From positions 1-44,485 of the forward strand of contig NZ_JAIVFS010000069.1 of assembly GCF_020829645.1 (NCBI RefSeq): a stretch of 44,485 bases of DNA. Direction: 5' to 3'. This DNA is from Nostoc mirabile CHAB5784 (GTDB lineage: Bacteria; Cyanobacteriota; Cyanobacteriia; Cyanobacteriales; Nostocaceae). Within the stretch, counting starts at the first letter, position 1. Each line of letters opens with the position of its first letter. Both the position numbers and the translations under genes were made by a program. This document shows positions 31,223 through 39,278 of this stretch, in pieces. The notes below the pieces were generated by a model. The model was not told the DNA's origin, did no database searches, and saw only the letters and a list, made by a program, of their open reading frames with translations.

Positions 31223-33066
31223 TGAGTAATTCTCCCTCTGGGAGTGATATCAAATTCTGATTTCACCCTGATACCGAAGACTGTTTCTGAGAAATCATCA
31301 CGCGCTTGAACTGAAAAGCCTAGCCGTAGATTGTCAAGAAATTTAAAATCATAGAACATTTCCAATACATCAGGACGCTCTCCACGACGCAGGCGATCGT
31401 TAGAGAGAGCGCGTCCATAGGCTATTCCTACCCGGTCATCTGGGGTAAACAGATCCACAAAACTAGCTCCCAAGACGTAAGTATTTGCACCCTCTCCTAA
31501 AGTGCGGTTTTCGTAGCGACCATAGCGCCCAAATAAACCTAATTTCAGATTGGGAATAAAAACTTCGGCGTTGAGGCCGTATGCTTCTTCGCGATCGTTT
31601 TTATCAGGGCCAAATTGATTGTTACCTCTGGCAATGCTATAGCTTTCAAGGAAGCTATCACCAACACCAGCGTCGCGATCGCTGGCATAAGTACCACGAA
31701 TAATTGCATTGCCGTAACGGATGCCGATTTCGCCAGCAAATCCATCTAAAGAAAAGTCACCAATTTTGTCTGCTGATGAAAAGACTGCCGCTTTCGCTTC
31801 AATATTGTCGGTGACACTCCAATCAGCTAACAAACCAGTGCGTGAACTAATCCCTGTCGCCGCCAGTGCTGGGTTAGTTTGAAACACCGGATTAAAGAAT
31901 TGACTGGCTCCATCTTTAGCAAAGCTGTTGCGATCAAAATAAGACGTTAAATCTATTTGACCGATCACAAACCGCAGATTAGGTACTCCTGCTAGTGAAG
32001 TCGCCAAATAAAGCTCATTGACGTTCAAACCATCGTTTCGGGAGTCATCCAAGTTGCCGTTGCTGCCTTGGCTTGTTAAGTCCAGGGTTGCCCCAATCAA
32101 AGCTTGAGGAGACAGTGGGTAGACTCCAGTGACTCTCGCCCGTGCTGAGGTGTCGCCACCTTGGTTAATATAAACTCCTTGGAATTGTAAAGAGGGTTCC
32201 CTTAAACTACTGCTAGGGAGCTGGCGGCGTTGTTGAGTAGTTATCGATGGGGTAACTGGCACTGCTGTGCTTGGAGTGGGAGTCGTACTAAGGACTGATG
32301 GTGTTGTCTGTGGATTGAGTAATTGTTGATTAAAAGTTGGTGCTGCTGGTGCAGTGAATTCTGGCGTTGCAGGCAAGTTGGGAAGTGGTGGCAGGGGGAC
32401 TGTTTGAGAACTGAGTAGTTGATTAAAAGTTGGTGCTACTCCTGGTGCTGTGAATTCTTGCGTTGCAGCCGAGTTGGGAAGTGGTGACAGGGGGGCTGTT
32501 TGAGAACTGAGTAGTTGATTAAAAGTTGGTGCTGCTCCTGGTGCAGTTGATTCTGGCGTTGCAGGCAAGTTGGCGAGTGATGGCTTTGAGCCGTTCGTCT
32601 GTCCCTGCAATCCTAAATTAAGGTCAGAAGTGTCCCCACCTGCTGCCACTCGTGGTGCAACAGAACTACGTGCTGCTGCCGGGGCTTTTCCAGTTACCTG
32701 CTGCTGGATGAAGACACTCTCCATCTGTTGGAGATCGTTGACTGGTTTGGGTTCCACAACTTTCAACACTGGATTAGCGATCGGTGCAACTGCTACACCA
32801 GTCGTTACACGTGCAAGAGGCAATGTTTGCGACCCTGACTGAGATTGACTCTGATTGACGGGTAATTTAGGCACTGGTAGCGGTTCTGCTAAACCCAATT
32901 GGTAGTCAATAGTCTTTAGCTGAGATGGGTTGACTTGAGCTGAAGATTTTTCGCTCACTGCCAGTACCCAGCAAATCGAGACGGCGACAGTACAAAGCAG
33001 TGGATAAACCTTGTGGTACTGGCTTGGAAAAGTAAATTTATAACAATCGAGTACTGTTTGCCTCAT
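31219..33066 (-). CDS. Outer-membrane porin with Pro/Thr linker, probable cellulose-export barrel
   Basis: A 615-residue protein with a signal peptide (cut near 44, SSAQ). A disordered Pro/Thr/Gln region follows (45-285), with three related units of about 30 residues (PTFNQLLSSQT words, residues 164-253). A beta-barrel runs from about 290 to the end with alternating strands, e.g. LQFQGVYINQGGDTSARARV, FVIGQIDLTSYFDRNSFAKD and LRLGFSVQARDDF, ending FGIRVKSEFDITPRGRITQ. The strand pattern and DRNSFAKDGASQFFNP resemble OprB-type carbohydrate porins. As first gene of the operon, coupled to the TPR gene, it is the likely channel for cellulose; this is an inference. Confidence 0.8.
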   Translation of the reverse strand: MRQTVLDCYKFTFPSQYHKVYPLLCTVAVSICWVLAVSEKSSAQVNPSQLKTIDYQLGLAEPLPVPKLPVNQSQSQSGSQTLPLARVTTGVAVAPIANPVLKVVEPKPVNDLQQMESVFIQQQVTGKAPAAARSSVAPRVAAGGDTSDLNLGLQGQTNGSKPSLANLPATPESTAPGAAPTFNQLLSSQTAPLSPLPNSAATQEFTAPGVAPTFNQLLSSQTVPLPPLPNLPATPEFTAPAAPTFNQQLLNPQTTPSVLSTTPTPSTAVPVTPSITTQQRRQLPSSSLREPSLQFQGVYINQGGDTSARARVTGVYPLSPQALIGATLDLTSQGSNGNLDDSRNDGLNVNELYLATSLAGVPNLRFVIGQIDLTSYFDRNSFAKDGASQFFNPVFQTNPALAATGISSRTGLLADWSVTDNIEAKAAVFSSADKIGDFSLDGFAGEIGIRYGNAIIRGTYASDRDAGVGDSFLESYSIARGNNQFGPDKNDREEAYGLNAEVFIPNLKLGLFGRYGRYENRTLGEGANTYVLGASFVDLFTPDDRVGIAYGRALSNDRLRRGERPDVLEMFYDFKFLDNLRLGFSVQARDDFSETVFGIRVKSEFDITPRGRITQ

Positions 33067-33279
33067 CAGCCTAGTTGGGTAACAACTACATATTTAGGTT
33101 ATTAGATGTCGCTACTTTAGCAAAGTAAATGAGTATTAACCACTAGGTTGAATAAAATTTTTAATTTTCAATTAATTGATTAAGAGTCGATAAAACTTGT
33201 TAGTTTTAAAAATAAATTGGGCATAATAGGTAAAAATCTGAGTTAATTTGCAAATAAACCAAAAAATATACTTTTTACC
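33067..33279. promoter_or_regulatory. Divergent promoter region of the cellulose operon
   Basis: 213 AT-rich bases separate the start of the porin gene from the divergent lipoprotein gene, so promoters for both must lie here. Candidate AT boxes (e.g. GCATAATAGG near 33220-33230) can be seen but no clear -35/-10 pair. A typical CRP site is not seen. Confidence 0.45.
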
Positions 33280-34074
33280 ATGCAAAATCTTGATTTAAAG
33301 ACTATTTTAGCCAAATTTAAAGTTTTATTCCCTACTAATTTCCAGGCAGCCATTTGCCTAATGCTTTTAGCTGCTAGTTATGGCTGTGTTCAAAAAGCAC
33401 AAGAAAAGGTGGAGATGAACATCGGAGATGTACAACCTATATCAAGTAAAGGTATATACAATATCGTCGGTAGTACCAATCTGCCCGAATCTAGCAAGAT
33501 TACAGTGGCCGCTGTGCGTTATTTGCGTCCAGTATCAGGACAAACAGAAGCTTTACTGAATTCAGACACAAATACTAACCGTTCAATTTTGGCTCGTCAA
33601 ATTGTGGAAGTGAAACAGGGAAAATGGGAGGCTGCGCTGAATCTGTGGCAAGTTTCACCCGATGGTAGTTTCCAAGAAGTCTGGCAAGCAAATCCAGCAC
33701 AAATACGACTATTTCCAGAAGGTGGCGTTACATTTGTAGCTATTTTCGATCCTGCTACTCAGTCGGAACAGCCAAATAATCAAAACTCTCAAAAGTTGAA
33801 GTTAGAAAATCAACAGCTTGAAAAGCTTGAAAGCAAGTTGATTCGCTTTACTAACGAAGGTGAAAAATATTTACAAGTTAGCCAAACCTTAACAATACCC
33901 ATACCTACGGGGAAAACAATACCACCTCGTCGGCAACCCGAAGACTTGAACGGTGGTTGGGGAAACCGATATCAAATCCCGCCGCAATCTATAGCTTCTA
34001 AAAGTACCTTACCTCCACCCATTAAAAATAGGCAAACGAATGCCTATCTAACTCCTTCAGAGTTTCTCAGGTGA
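33280..34074 (+). CDS. Probable lipoprotein divergent from the cellulose operon, function unknown
   Basis: A 264-residue protein. An N-terminal hydrophobic stretch (about 20-35, AAICLMLLAASYGC) ends in a lipobox-like SYGC with Cys 36. The mature part begins with acidic sequence and has a beta-rich middle (about 55-150, ITVAAVRYLRPVSG and KWEAALNLWQVSPDG). A Gln/Lys-rich helical segment (about 165-190) and a Pro-rich tail (KSTLPPPIKNRQ) follow. No family is recognised. Position, divergent from the operon and followed by a terminator hairpin, suggests an accessory periplasmic or outer-membrane factor; this is inference only. Confidence 0.65.
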   Translation: MQNLDLKTILAKFKVLFPTNFQAAICLMLLAASYGCVQKAQEKVEMNIGDVQPISSKGIYNIVGSTNLPESSKITVAAVRYLRPVSGQTEALLNSDTNTNRSILARQIVEVKQGKWEAALNLWQVSPDGSFQEVWQANPAQIRLFPEGGVTFVAIFDPATQSEQPNNQNSQKLKLENQQLEKLESKLIRFTNEGEKYLQVSQTLTIPIPTGKTIPPRRQPEDLNGGWGNRYQIPPQSIASKSTLPPPIKNRQTNAYLTPSEFLR

Positions 34075-34146
34075 GAATTAAGATGGGTATCAAACCCATA
34101 AAATAATCCTATCTAGGTCTATGTACCCCTACCCTACTTCTTACTT

Positions 34147-34187
34147 GATTGAGGGCGGGGTACTGTAGCTCTCAATCGCTCTCTTTT
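34147..34187 (+). terminator. Terminator after the lipoprotein gene
   Basis: GATTGAG (34147-34153) pairs with CTCAATC (34171-34177), followed by GCTCTCTTTTTGA. The stem is short, but position and T run fit an intrinsic terminator 72 bases after the stop. A second inverted pair, CCAGC/GCTGG, lies near 34212-34232. Confidence 0.55.
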
Positions 34188-34289
34188 TGATAGATAAAAA
34201 CTAGAATACCAGCCTCAATATGAGCGCTGGCATCCAGATATTAATTACCCAATAACCACCAATTCAGTGGGCATTGATTTGAGTAGATT

Positions 34290-35093
34290 TTAAAGGACAG
34301 TATTATAGTAAATCTGAAATTTAGCTGGGGATTCTACCTCAGTATTTGTTGCTTGAGACGTTAGTTGCAAATTCTCCTGCATTGCTTGCATCTGTAGCAT
34401 CATCTCTTTAATTTGGTTTTGCAACTCTTCAAATTCTGATGGCATAATTGCTATTTGATTCACTTCACCAGCAGCAATTTCTTTGATATTGTTGGGATTC
34501 TCTTGAGCATAGCCAAGGAAAGTTTGGGCAGATGCAAACGCAGAAGTAGCAGCAATATCTCTGATAGTGGTAGTGGTATTTTTTTGAGTTGCAACCTTTG
34601 GTACAGTATTTACTGGTTGTGTGTGCGCTGGCGTCGGGATTTGCGCTCCAATAGGTTGAGATGCAGTTATTGCAGAGTTTTTTGAATTGAGAGCTTGGTC
34701 AAAAGGTACCTCGTCATCTAAAAAAGCGCTCAATCCAGAAATTTGCAGTCGAGGCTCGGAAACTTGCCATTCTTTTAGTAATGTCTCTTTTTGCTGTAGG
34801 TGTTGCTCTAAATTAGATAATTCCTGCTGAATTTTCGCTGATTTGGAAGAAGAATTTCGCCAACCACAGAAAGCGAGTGCTGAAATTCCAGACCCTATAC
34901 TAAGTGCTGTTGCAAAGACTACGTAAGGAATAGCAATATCTCTAAGTTTGCCATAAAAAATAGGTTCTTCTTGGAATTTGATAGCAATTTGTTTATCCCC
35001 TAGTGTAGCAAGGGGAAATGACATTAAAGAAAATACACTTAGAGAAGCGATCGCAGGTGGTAGTAAAAATTTTTGCAGTGCAGAAAGTGTCAT
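34290..35093 (-). CDS. Membrane-anchored coiled-coil protein, function unknown
   Basis: A 267-residue protein with two hydrophobic segments (about 10-32 and 54-76). A coiled coil follows (about 83-108, KIQQELSNLEQHLQQKETLL), then a low-complexity Thr/Ala/Gln-rich middle, and a second helical coil near the C-terminus (about 212-248, FEELQNQIKEMMLQMQAMQE). The topology is probably two membrane passes with a large cytoplasmic or periplasmic tail. Layout is like spacer or tether proteins; no family is recognised. It lies between the cellulose operon's divergent gene and the GH5 cellulase gene, transcribed oppositely to both. Confidence 0.6.
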   Translation of the reverse strand: MTLSALQKFLLPPAIASLSVFSLMSFPLATLGDKQIAIKFQEEPIFYGKLRDIAIPYVVFATALSIGSGISALAFCGWRNSSSKSAKIQQELSNLEQHLQQKETLLKEWQVSEPRLQISGLSAFLDDEVPFDQALNSKNSAITASQPIGAQIPTPAHTQPVNTVPKVATQKNTTTTIRDIAATSAFASAQTFLGYAQENPNNIKEIAAGEVNQIAIMPSEFEELQNQIKEMMLQMQAMQENLQLTSQATNTEVESPAKFQIYYNTVL

Positions 35094-35666
35094 ATCAGAA
35101 GCTTTTGTAAAATAAAAGACTATGAGTAGCTTGCAGCAGATATAATTACCGCTTATAACATCTAGCTTGTATAGAGTTTTCGCGGTGACTCAATATGTGT
35201 ACTGCCTTAGTATCTAAATTATTCTCTATCCGAGATATTTTCAATAGAAAACGCATGAAGAACTCAGTATATTCCGTAAATTTTTTGTAAATTAAAAAAC
35301 TATCTAAAATTAAATAAAGGGAAATGCAAAACCTAGATACAAGTTTATACGTATTGCTAATTAAGGTTTTCAGCGTTATTGACTTCCACTATTCAATTTT
35401 TTAGGGTACAGAAACAATAGTAGCTAAATATTGCTCTAATATTACTAGGATGCTCAGACGTATGGAAGGTTAATTAAGTAATACAAAAAACTGTAATATG
35501 AATGCATTATAATTAGACTACAAATATTTATAGTCTGATAAAAATTATCTTTACAAAAATCCTATTTAAGTAAAGATACGGTAAATATTTTTTATAAGTA
35601 AAAAGTATTGCTTATATTTTTACGTATTTAATTTAGATATTCTTCTACAATAAAAGCAATAATAGT
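35094..35666. promoter_or_regulatory. AT-rich divergent upstream region, GH5 gene and coiled-coil gene
   Basis: 573 bases with very high AT content and no open frame of note. It separates two divergent genes and must carry both promoters. Several TATAAT-like words (e.g. near 35505-35515 and 35615-35625) exist, but the composition makes them uninformative. No operator is recognised. Confidence 0.4.
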
Positions 35667-37313
35667 ATGCTATTTGTCGATAAAAATAAATCAAGAACAT
35701 TGAAATTACATAAGCAATTACTGATATTTTTTCTAAGTATAACAGTGTTTTTAGTAATTATTTTAACTAAAACACCTGTTAGTATTCATTTAGATGCTTC
35801 TAGAGCTGCGACGCCAATAGAGCTACCACTTTCAACAATTGCTAGAACCATTGTGGATGCCAAAGGCAAGGTTGTATTGCTAAGAGGTGTTAATTGGTTT
35901 GGTATGGAAACTGATACACACGCCCCTCACGGTTTATGGAAACGAGATTATAAAGAAATGCTGGCACAGATTAAAAATTTAGGATATAACGTCATCCGGT
36001 TACCTTATTCTGTGGCAGCATTGCGATCGCTTGATGTAAGTGGCATTGACTTTGGAATTGGCAGCAACCAAGAACTTGAAGGTAAAACCCCCTTGGAGGT
36101 AATGGACTTAGTTATTCAGGAGGCAGAACGTCAAGGATTGCTAATTCTGCTCGACAGCCACCGCCTCAACGACCTGCAAATTCCAGAATTGTGGTATGGA
36201 GACGGTTTTACGGAAGCAGACTGGATCGATACTTGGACAATGTTAGCAATCCGATACAAGAATCAAACTAACGTTATTGGCGCAGACTTAAAAAATGAAC
36301 CTTACGGGAAAGCTAGCTGGGGTGATAACAATATAAGTACTGACTGGCGACTAGCAGCAGAACGTGCAGGCAATGCGATTCTGAGCGTTAATCCTAATTG
36401 GCTAATTGTTGTTGAAGGAGTGGAAAAGAATGTCCCCGGTCAAAAACTGCCACAGCATTGGCATGGCGGAAATTTAGAAGGTGTGAAACGCTATCCAGTA
36501 CGTTTATCTCGTTCTAATAAGCTAGTCTATTCTCCTCATGAGTACGGCGCTGGGGTGTACAATCAGCCCTACTTTTCTGCTTCTAACTTTCCTAAGAATC
36601 TGATTGAGCGCTGGCAAATAGGATTTAACTATATCGCTAGTCAGAATATTGCTCCCATCTTGATTGGGGAGTTTGGGGGACGGGAAGTAGACTTAAATTC
36701 CAAAGAAGGAATTTGGCAAAATGAGTTGGTGAAATACATTCAAAAAAATAACTTGAGCTTTACTTACTGGAGTTGGAATCCTGATAGTAGTGATACAGGC
36801 GGAATTTTACTAGATGATTGGCAAAGTGTTAATCTACCCAAGCAGCAATTACTATCCCAACTGCTCTCATCTGTACAAGTTCAACCGCCAGATCAACCGA
36901 GTAATCCTCCTGCTTCCCCAACTCCTACTCCTTCTGTCTCCCCATGTACTACTCCTTCTATCTCCCCAACTCCTACTCTTTCTGTCTCCCCATCTACTAC
37001 TAATATTGCCCTACTAAAAGTCACTACTGACATCAATTCCAACTGGGAAAGTGGATTTTGTGTCAGCTTCAAAATTACAAATCAGGGTAATACCAAGGTT
37101 AACAACTGGCAACTTGCATTTAAGATGAATCAAGCTAAGATTAATAACTTTTGGAACGCAGATTTTAAACAGCAAGGAGCGATACAGTATGTAGTGGCTC
37201 CTTTGGATTGGGGAAAAACAATTGAACCAAATCAAGTACGGGATACTGGGTTTTGTGCCAACAAACTTGGTTCTGACTACCAGCCGCAGCAAATAGCCGC
37301 CGTCTCGATTTGA
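35667..37313 (+). CDS. Secreted GH5 cellulase with C-terminal CBM2
   Basis: A 548-residue enzyme with an N-terminal signal or anchor (about 18-35). The GH5 TIM barrel (about 55-400) carries VNWFGMETDTHAPHGLW, the acid/base Glu 211 in LKNEPYG, the His-Glu-Tyr of SPHEYGAG and the nucleophile Glu 335 in LIGEFGG. A Pro/Ser/Thr linker (about 407-445) leads to a CBM family 2 domain (446-548) with the usual Cys pair (465 and 530) and surface Trp residues (NWESGFCVSFKITNQG). It would bind and cut crystalline cellulose outside the cell. Its position beside a cellulose synthesis operon suggests remodelling or release of the host's own cellulose rather than feeding. Confidence 0.93.
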   Translation: MLFVDKNKSRTLKLHKQLLIFFLSITVFLVIILTKTPVSIHLDASRAATPIELPLSTIARTIVDAKGKVVLLRGVNWFGMETDTHAPHGLWKRDYKEMLAQIKNLGYNVIRLPYSVAALRSLDVSGIDFGIGSNQELEGKTPLEVMDLVIQEAERQGLLILLDSHRLNDLQIPELWYGDGFTEADWIDTWTMLAIRYKNQTNVIGADLKNEPYGKASWGDNNISTDWRLAAERAGNAILSVNPNWLIVVEGVEKNVPGQKLPQHWHGGNLEGVKRYPVRLSRSNKLVYSPHEYGAGVYNQPYFSASNFPKNLIERWQIGFNYIASQNIAPILIGEFGGREVDLNSKEGIWQNELVKYIQKNNLSFTYWSWNPDSSDTGGILLDDWQSVNLPKQQLLSQLLSSVQVQPPDQPSNPPASPTPTPSVSPCTTPSISPTPTLSVSPSTTNIALLKVTTDINSNWESGFCVSFKITNQGNTKVNNWQLAFKMNQAKINNFWNADFKQQGAIQYVVAPLDWGKTIEPNQVRDTGFCANKLGSDYQPQQIAAVSI

Positions 37314-37396
37314 AGTCAAAACTTAAAAGGCGAATTTGTCATGATAGGAGAAATCACCAATCCCATTAACCATTGAGTATTAACTCAGCACACAAG

Positions 37397-39178
37397 ATGA
37401 CTGAAGCAACAGCAACTCGTCCCAATACCCACTTCCAGGAAACCAGGCCAACGATTCATTACCTGGTGGCAATGTCCCAACCAGAAACCCATCTGTTTGA
37501 GGTGACTTTACACCTTGTCGATTACCCCTCGCCGATTCTCGATTTAAAACTACCGGTGTGGACACCCGGTTCCTATTTAGTCCGGGAATACGCCAAGAAT
37601 TTACAGGATTTTGGGGCTTTTGCAGAGAATAAGCCTTTACCTTGGCGGAAGATCAGTAAAAATCACTGGCAAGTAGACAAAAAGGCTGTTTCAGAATTAA
37701 CTATACGTTACCGCATTTTTGCGAATGAGCTATCGGTACGGACAAATCACTTAGATGCTACCCACGGTTATTTTAACGGTGCGGCACTATTTTTTAGAAT
37801 AACGGGTTGGGAGAACCAACCTATTCGCGTTACCATCGTACCACCACGCCCGGAATGGAAGATAACAACTGCCTTGCCACCCGTTGGTGAGGAAACAAAT
37901 ACTTTCTTGGCTGGCGATTTTGATACTCTTGTTGATGCTCCCTTTGAGATTGGTCGCCACCAATTGTATAATTTTGAGGTTTTGGGAAAACCCCATGAAC
38001 TGGCAATCTGGGGGCAAGGAAATCTCCAAGCCCAGCAGATGATTGCTGATATTCAAAAAATTATTCAGGTAGAAGCGCAGATGTTCGGCGGTTTGCCATA
38101 TAAACGATATGTGTTTCTACTACATTTATTTAGCCAAGCTTTTGGCGGTTTGGAGCATAAGGACTCTTGCTCCTTAATTTACCAGCGTTTTGGATTTCGC
38201 GCTCAAGATAAGTACAATCGCTTTATCCAATTGGTAGCACACGAGTTCTTTCACTTGTGGAATGTCAAGCGAATTCGCCCAAAAGCATTAGAGGTTTTTG
38301 ATTACGACCAAGAAAATTACACACCATCATTATGGTTTTGTGAAGGCACTACTAGTTACTATGACTTGTTAATTCCTTTACGAGCAGGAATTTATGATGT
38401 TCAATGGTATTTGAATAATTTGGGCAAAGAAATTACCAGATATGAAATGACACCGGGGCGCAAGGTACAACCCGTTTCTGAGTCGAGTTTTGATGCCTGG
38501 ATAAAACTCTATCGCCCAGATGCCAATAGCGGTAATTCCCAAATCTCCTACTATTTAAAGGGAGAAATGGTATCGTTGTTGCTGGATTTACTGATTCGCT
38601 CTACTCACGACAATCAGCGCTCCCTCGATGACGTGATGCTGAAAATGTGGCAGCAATTTGGACAAGCTGAAATTGGCTATACCCCACAACAGTTGCAGGA
38701 AGTTATAGAATCTGTAGCAGGAATGGATTTAACTGATTTCTTTAAACGCTACATTGATGGCACTGACGATTTGCCCTTGAATCAGTATTTAGAACCCTTT
38801 GGCTTCCAGTTGGTAGTTGATCAGCAGGAAGAACCTTACTTGGGTGTGAGAATAAATACAGAAAATGGGCGGGAGATTATTAAGTTTGTGGAAACTGGTT
38901 CACCTGCACAAATAGGGGGAATTGATGCAGGTGATGAGTTGTTAGCAATTGATGGGATTAAGCTAATGGTAGGTGGCTTAAGCGATCGCCTGAAAGATTA
39001 CCAACCAAACGATAAAATTGAAGTCGCAGTTTTTCACCAAGACGAACTCCGTACTTATTCCATCATCCTCGCCTCACCACATCCCACTCGGTATCAGGTA
39101 AAGCCTGTTGAGCATCCTGACTCCACACAGCAGCAAAACTTTGCTGGATGGCTTGGGGTAGCGATCGCAACTGTTTGA
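37397..39178 (+). CDS. M61 glycyl-aminopeptidase-like metallopeptidase with PDZ domain
   Basis: A 593-residue peptidase from the ATG at 37397 (a TTG at 37373 would add 8 residues). The N-terminal beta domain (LPVWTPGSYLVREYAKN) is typical of M61. The zinc motif is HEFFH (His 282, Glu 283, His 286) followed by LWNVKRIRP, and the third ligand Glu is likely in WFCEGTTSYY. A C-terminal PDZ domain (about 480-560) contains LGVRINTENGREIIKFVETG and IGGIDAGDELLAIDG. M61 enzymes prefer N-terminal Gly or Ala. There is no signal peptide, so a cytoplasmic location is expected. It starts 83 bases after the GH5 stop; no functional link is evident. Confidence 0.9.
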   Translation: MTEATATRPNTHFQETRPTIHYLVAMSQPETHLFEVTLHLVDYPSPILDLKLPVWTPGSYLVREYAKNLQDFGAFAENKPLPWRKISKNHWQVDKKAVSELTIRYRIFANELSVRTNHLDATHGYFNGAALFFRITGWENQPIRVTIVPPRPEWKITTALPPVGEETNTFLAGDFDTLVDAPFEIGRHQLYNFEVLGKPHELAIWGQGNLQAQQMIADIQKIIQVEAQMFGGLPYKRYVFLLHLFSQAFGGLEHKDSCSLIYQRFGFRAQDKYNRFIQLVAHEFFHLWNVKRIRPKALEVFDYDQENYTPSLWFCEGTTSYYDLLIPLRAGIYDVQWYLNNLGKEITRYEMTPGRKVQPVSESSFDAWIKLYRPDANSGNSQISYYLKGEMVSLLLDLLIRSTHDNQRSLDDVMLKMWQQFGQAEIGYTPQQLQEVIESVAGMDLTDFFKRYIDGTDDLPLNQYLEPFGFQLVVDQQEEPYLGVRINTENGREIIKFVETGSPAQIGGIDAGDELLAIDGIKLMVGGLSDRLKDYQPNDKIEVAVFHQDELRTYSIILASPHPTRYQVKPVEHPDSTQQQNFAGWLGVAIATV

Positions 39179-39278
39179 TAAAGTAATTGGGGATGGGGGT
39201 TAGGGAAGAGGTGACAGGTGACAGAGAATAATTTGTCCCCTGTAACCTGTACCCTATTCCCTTCTTCTGTCCCTAGTT

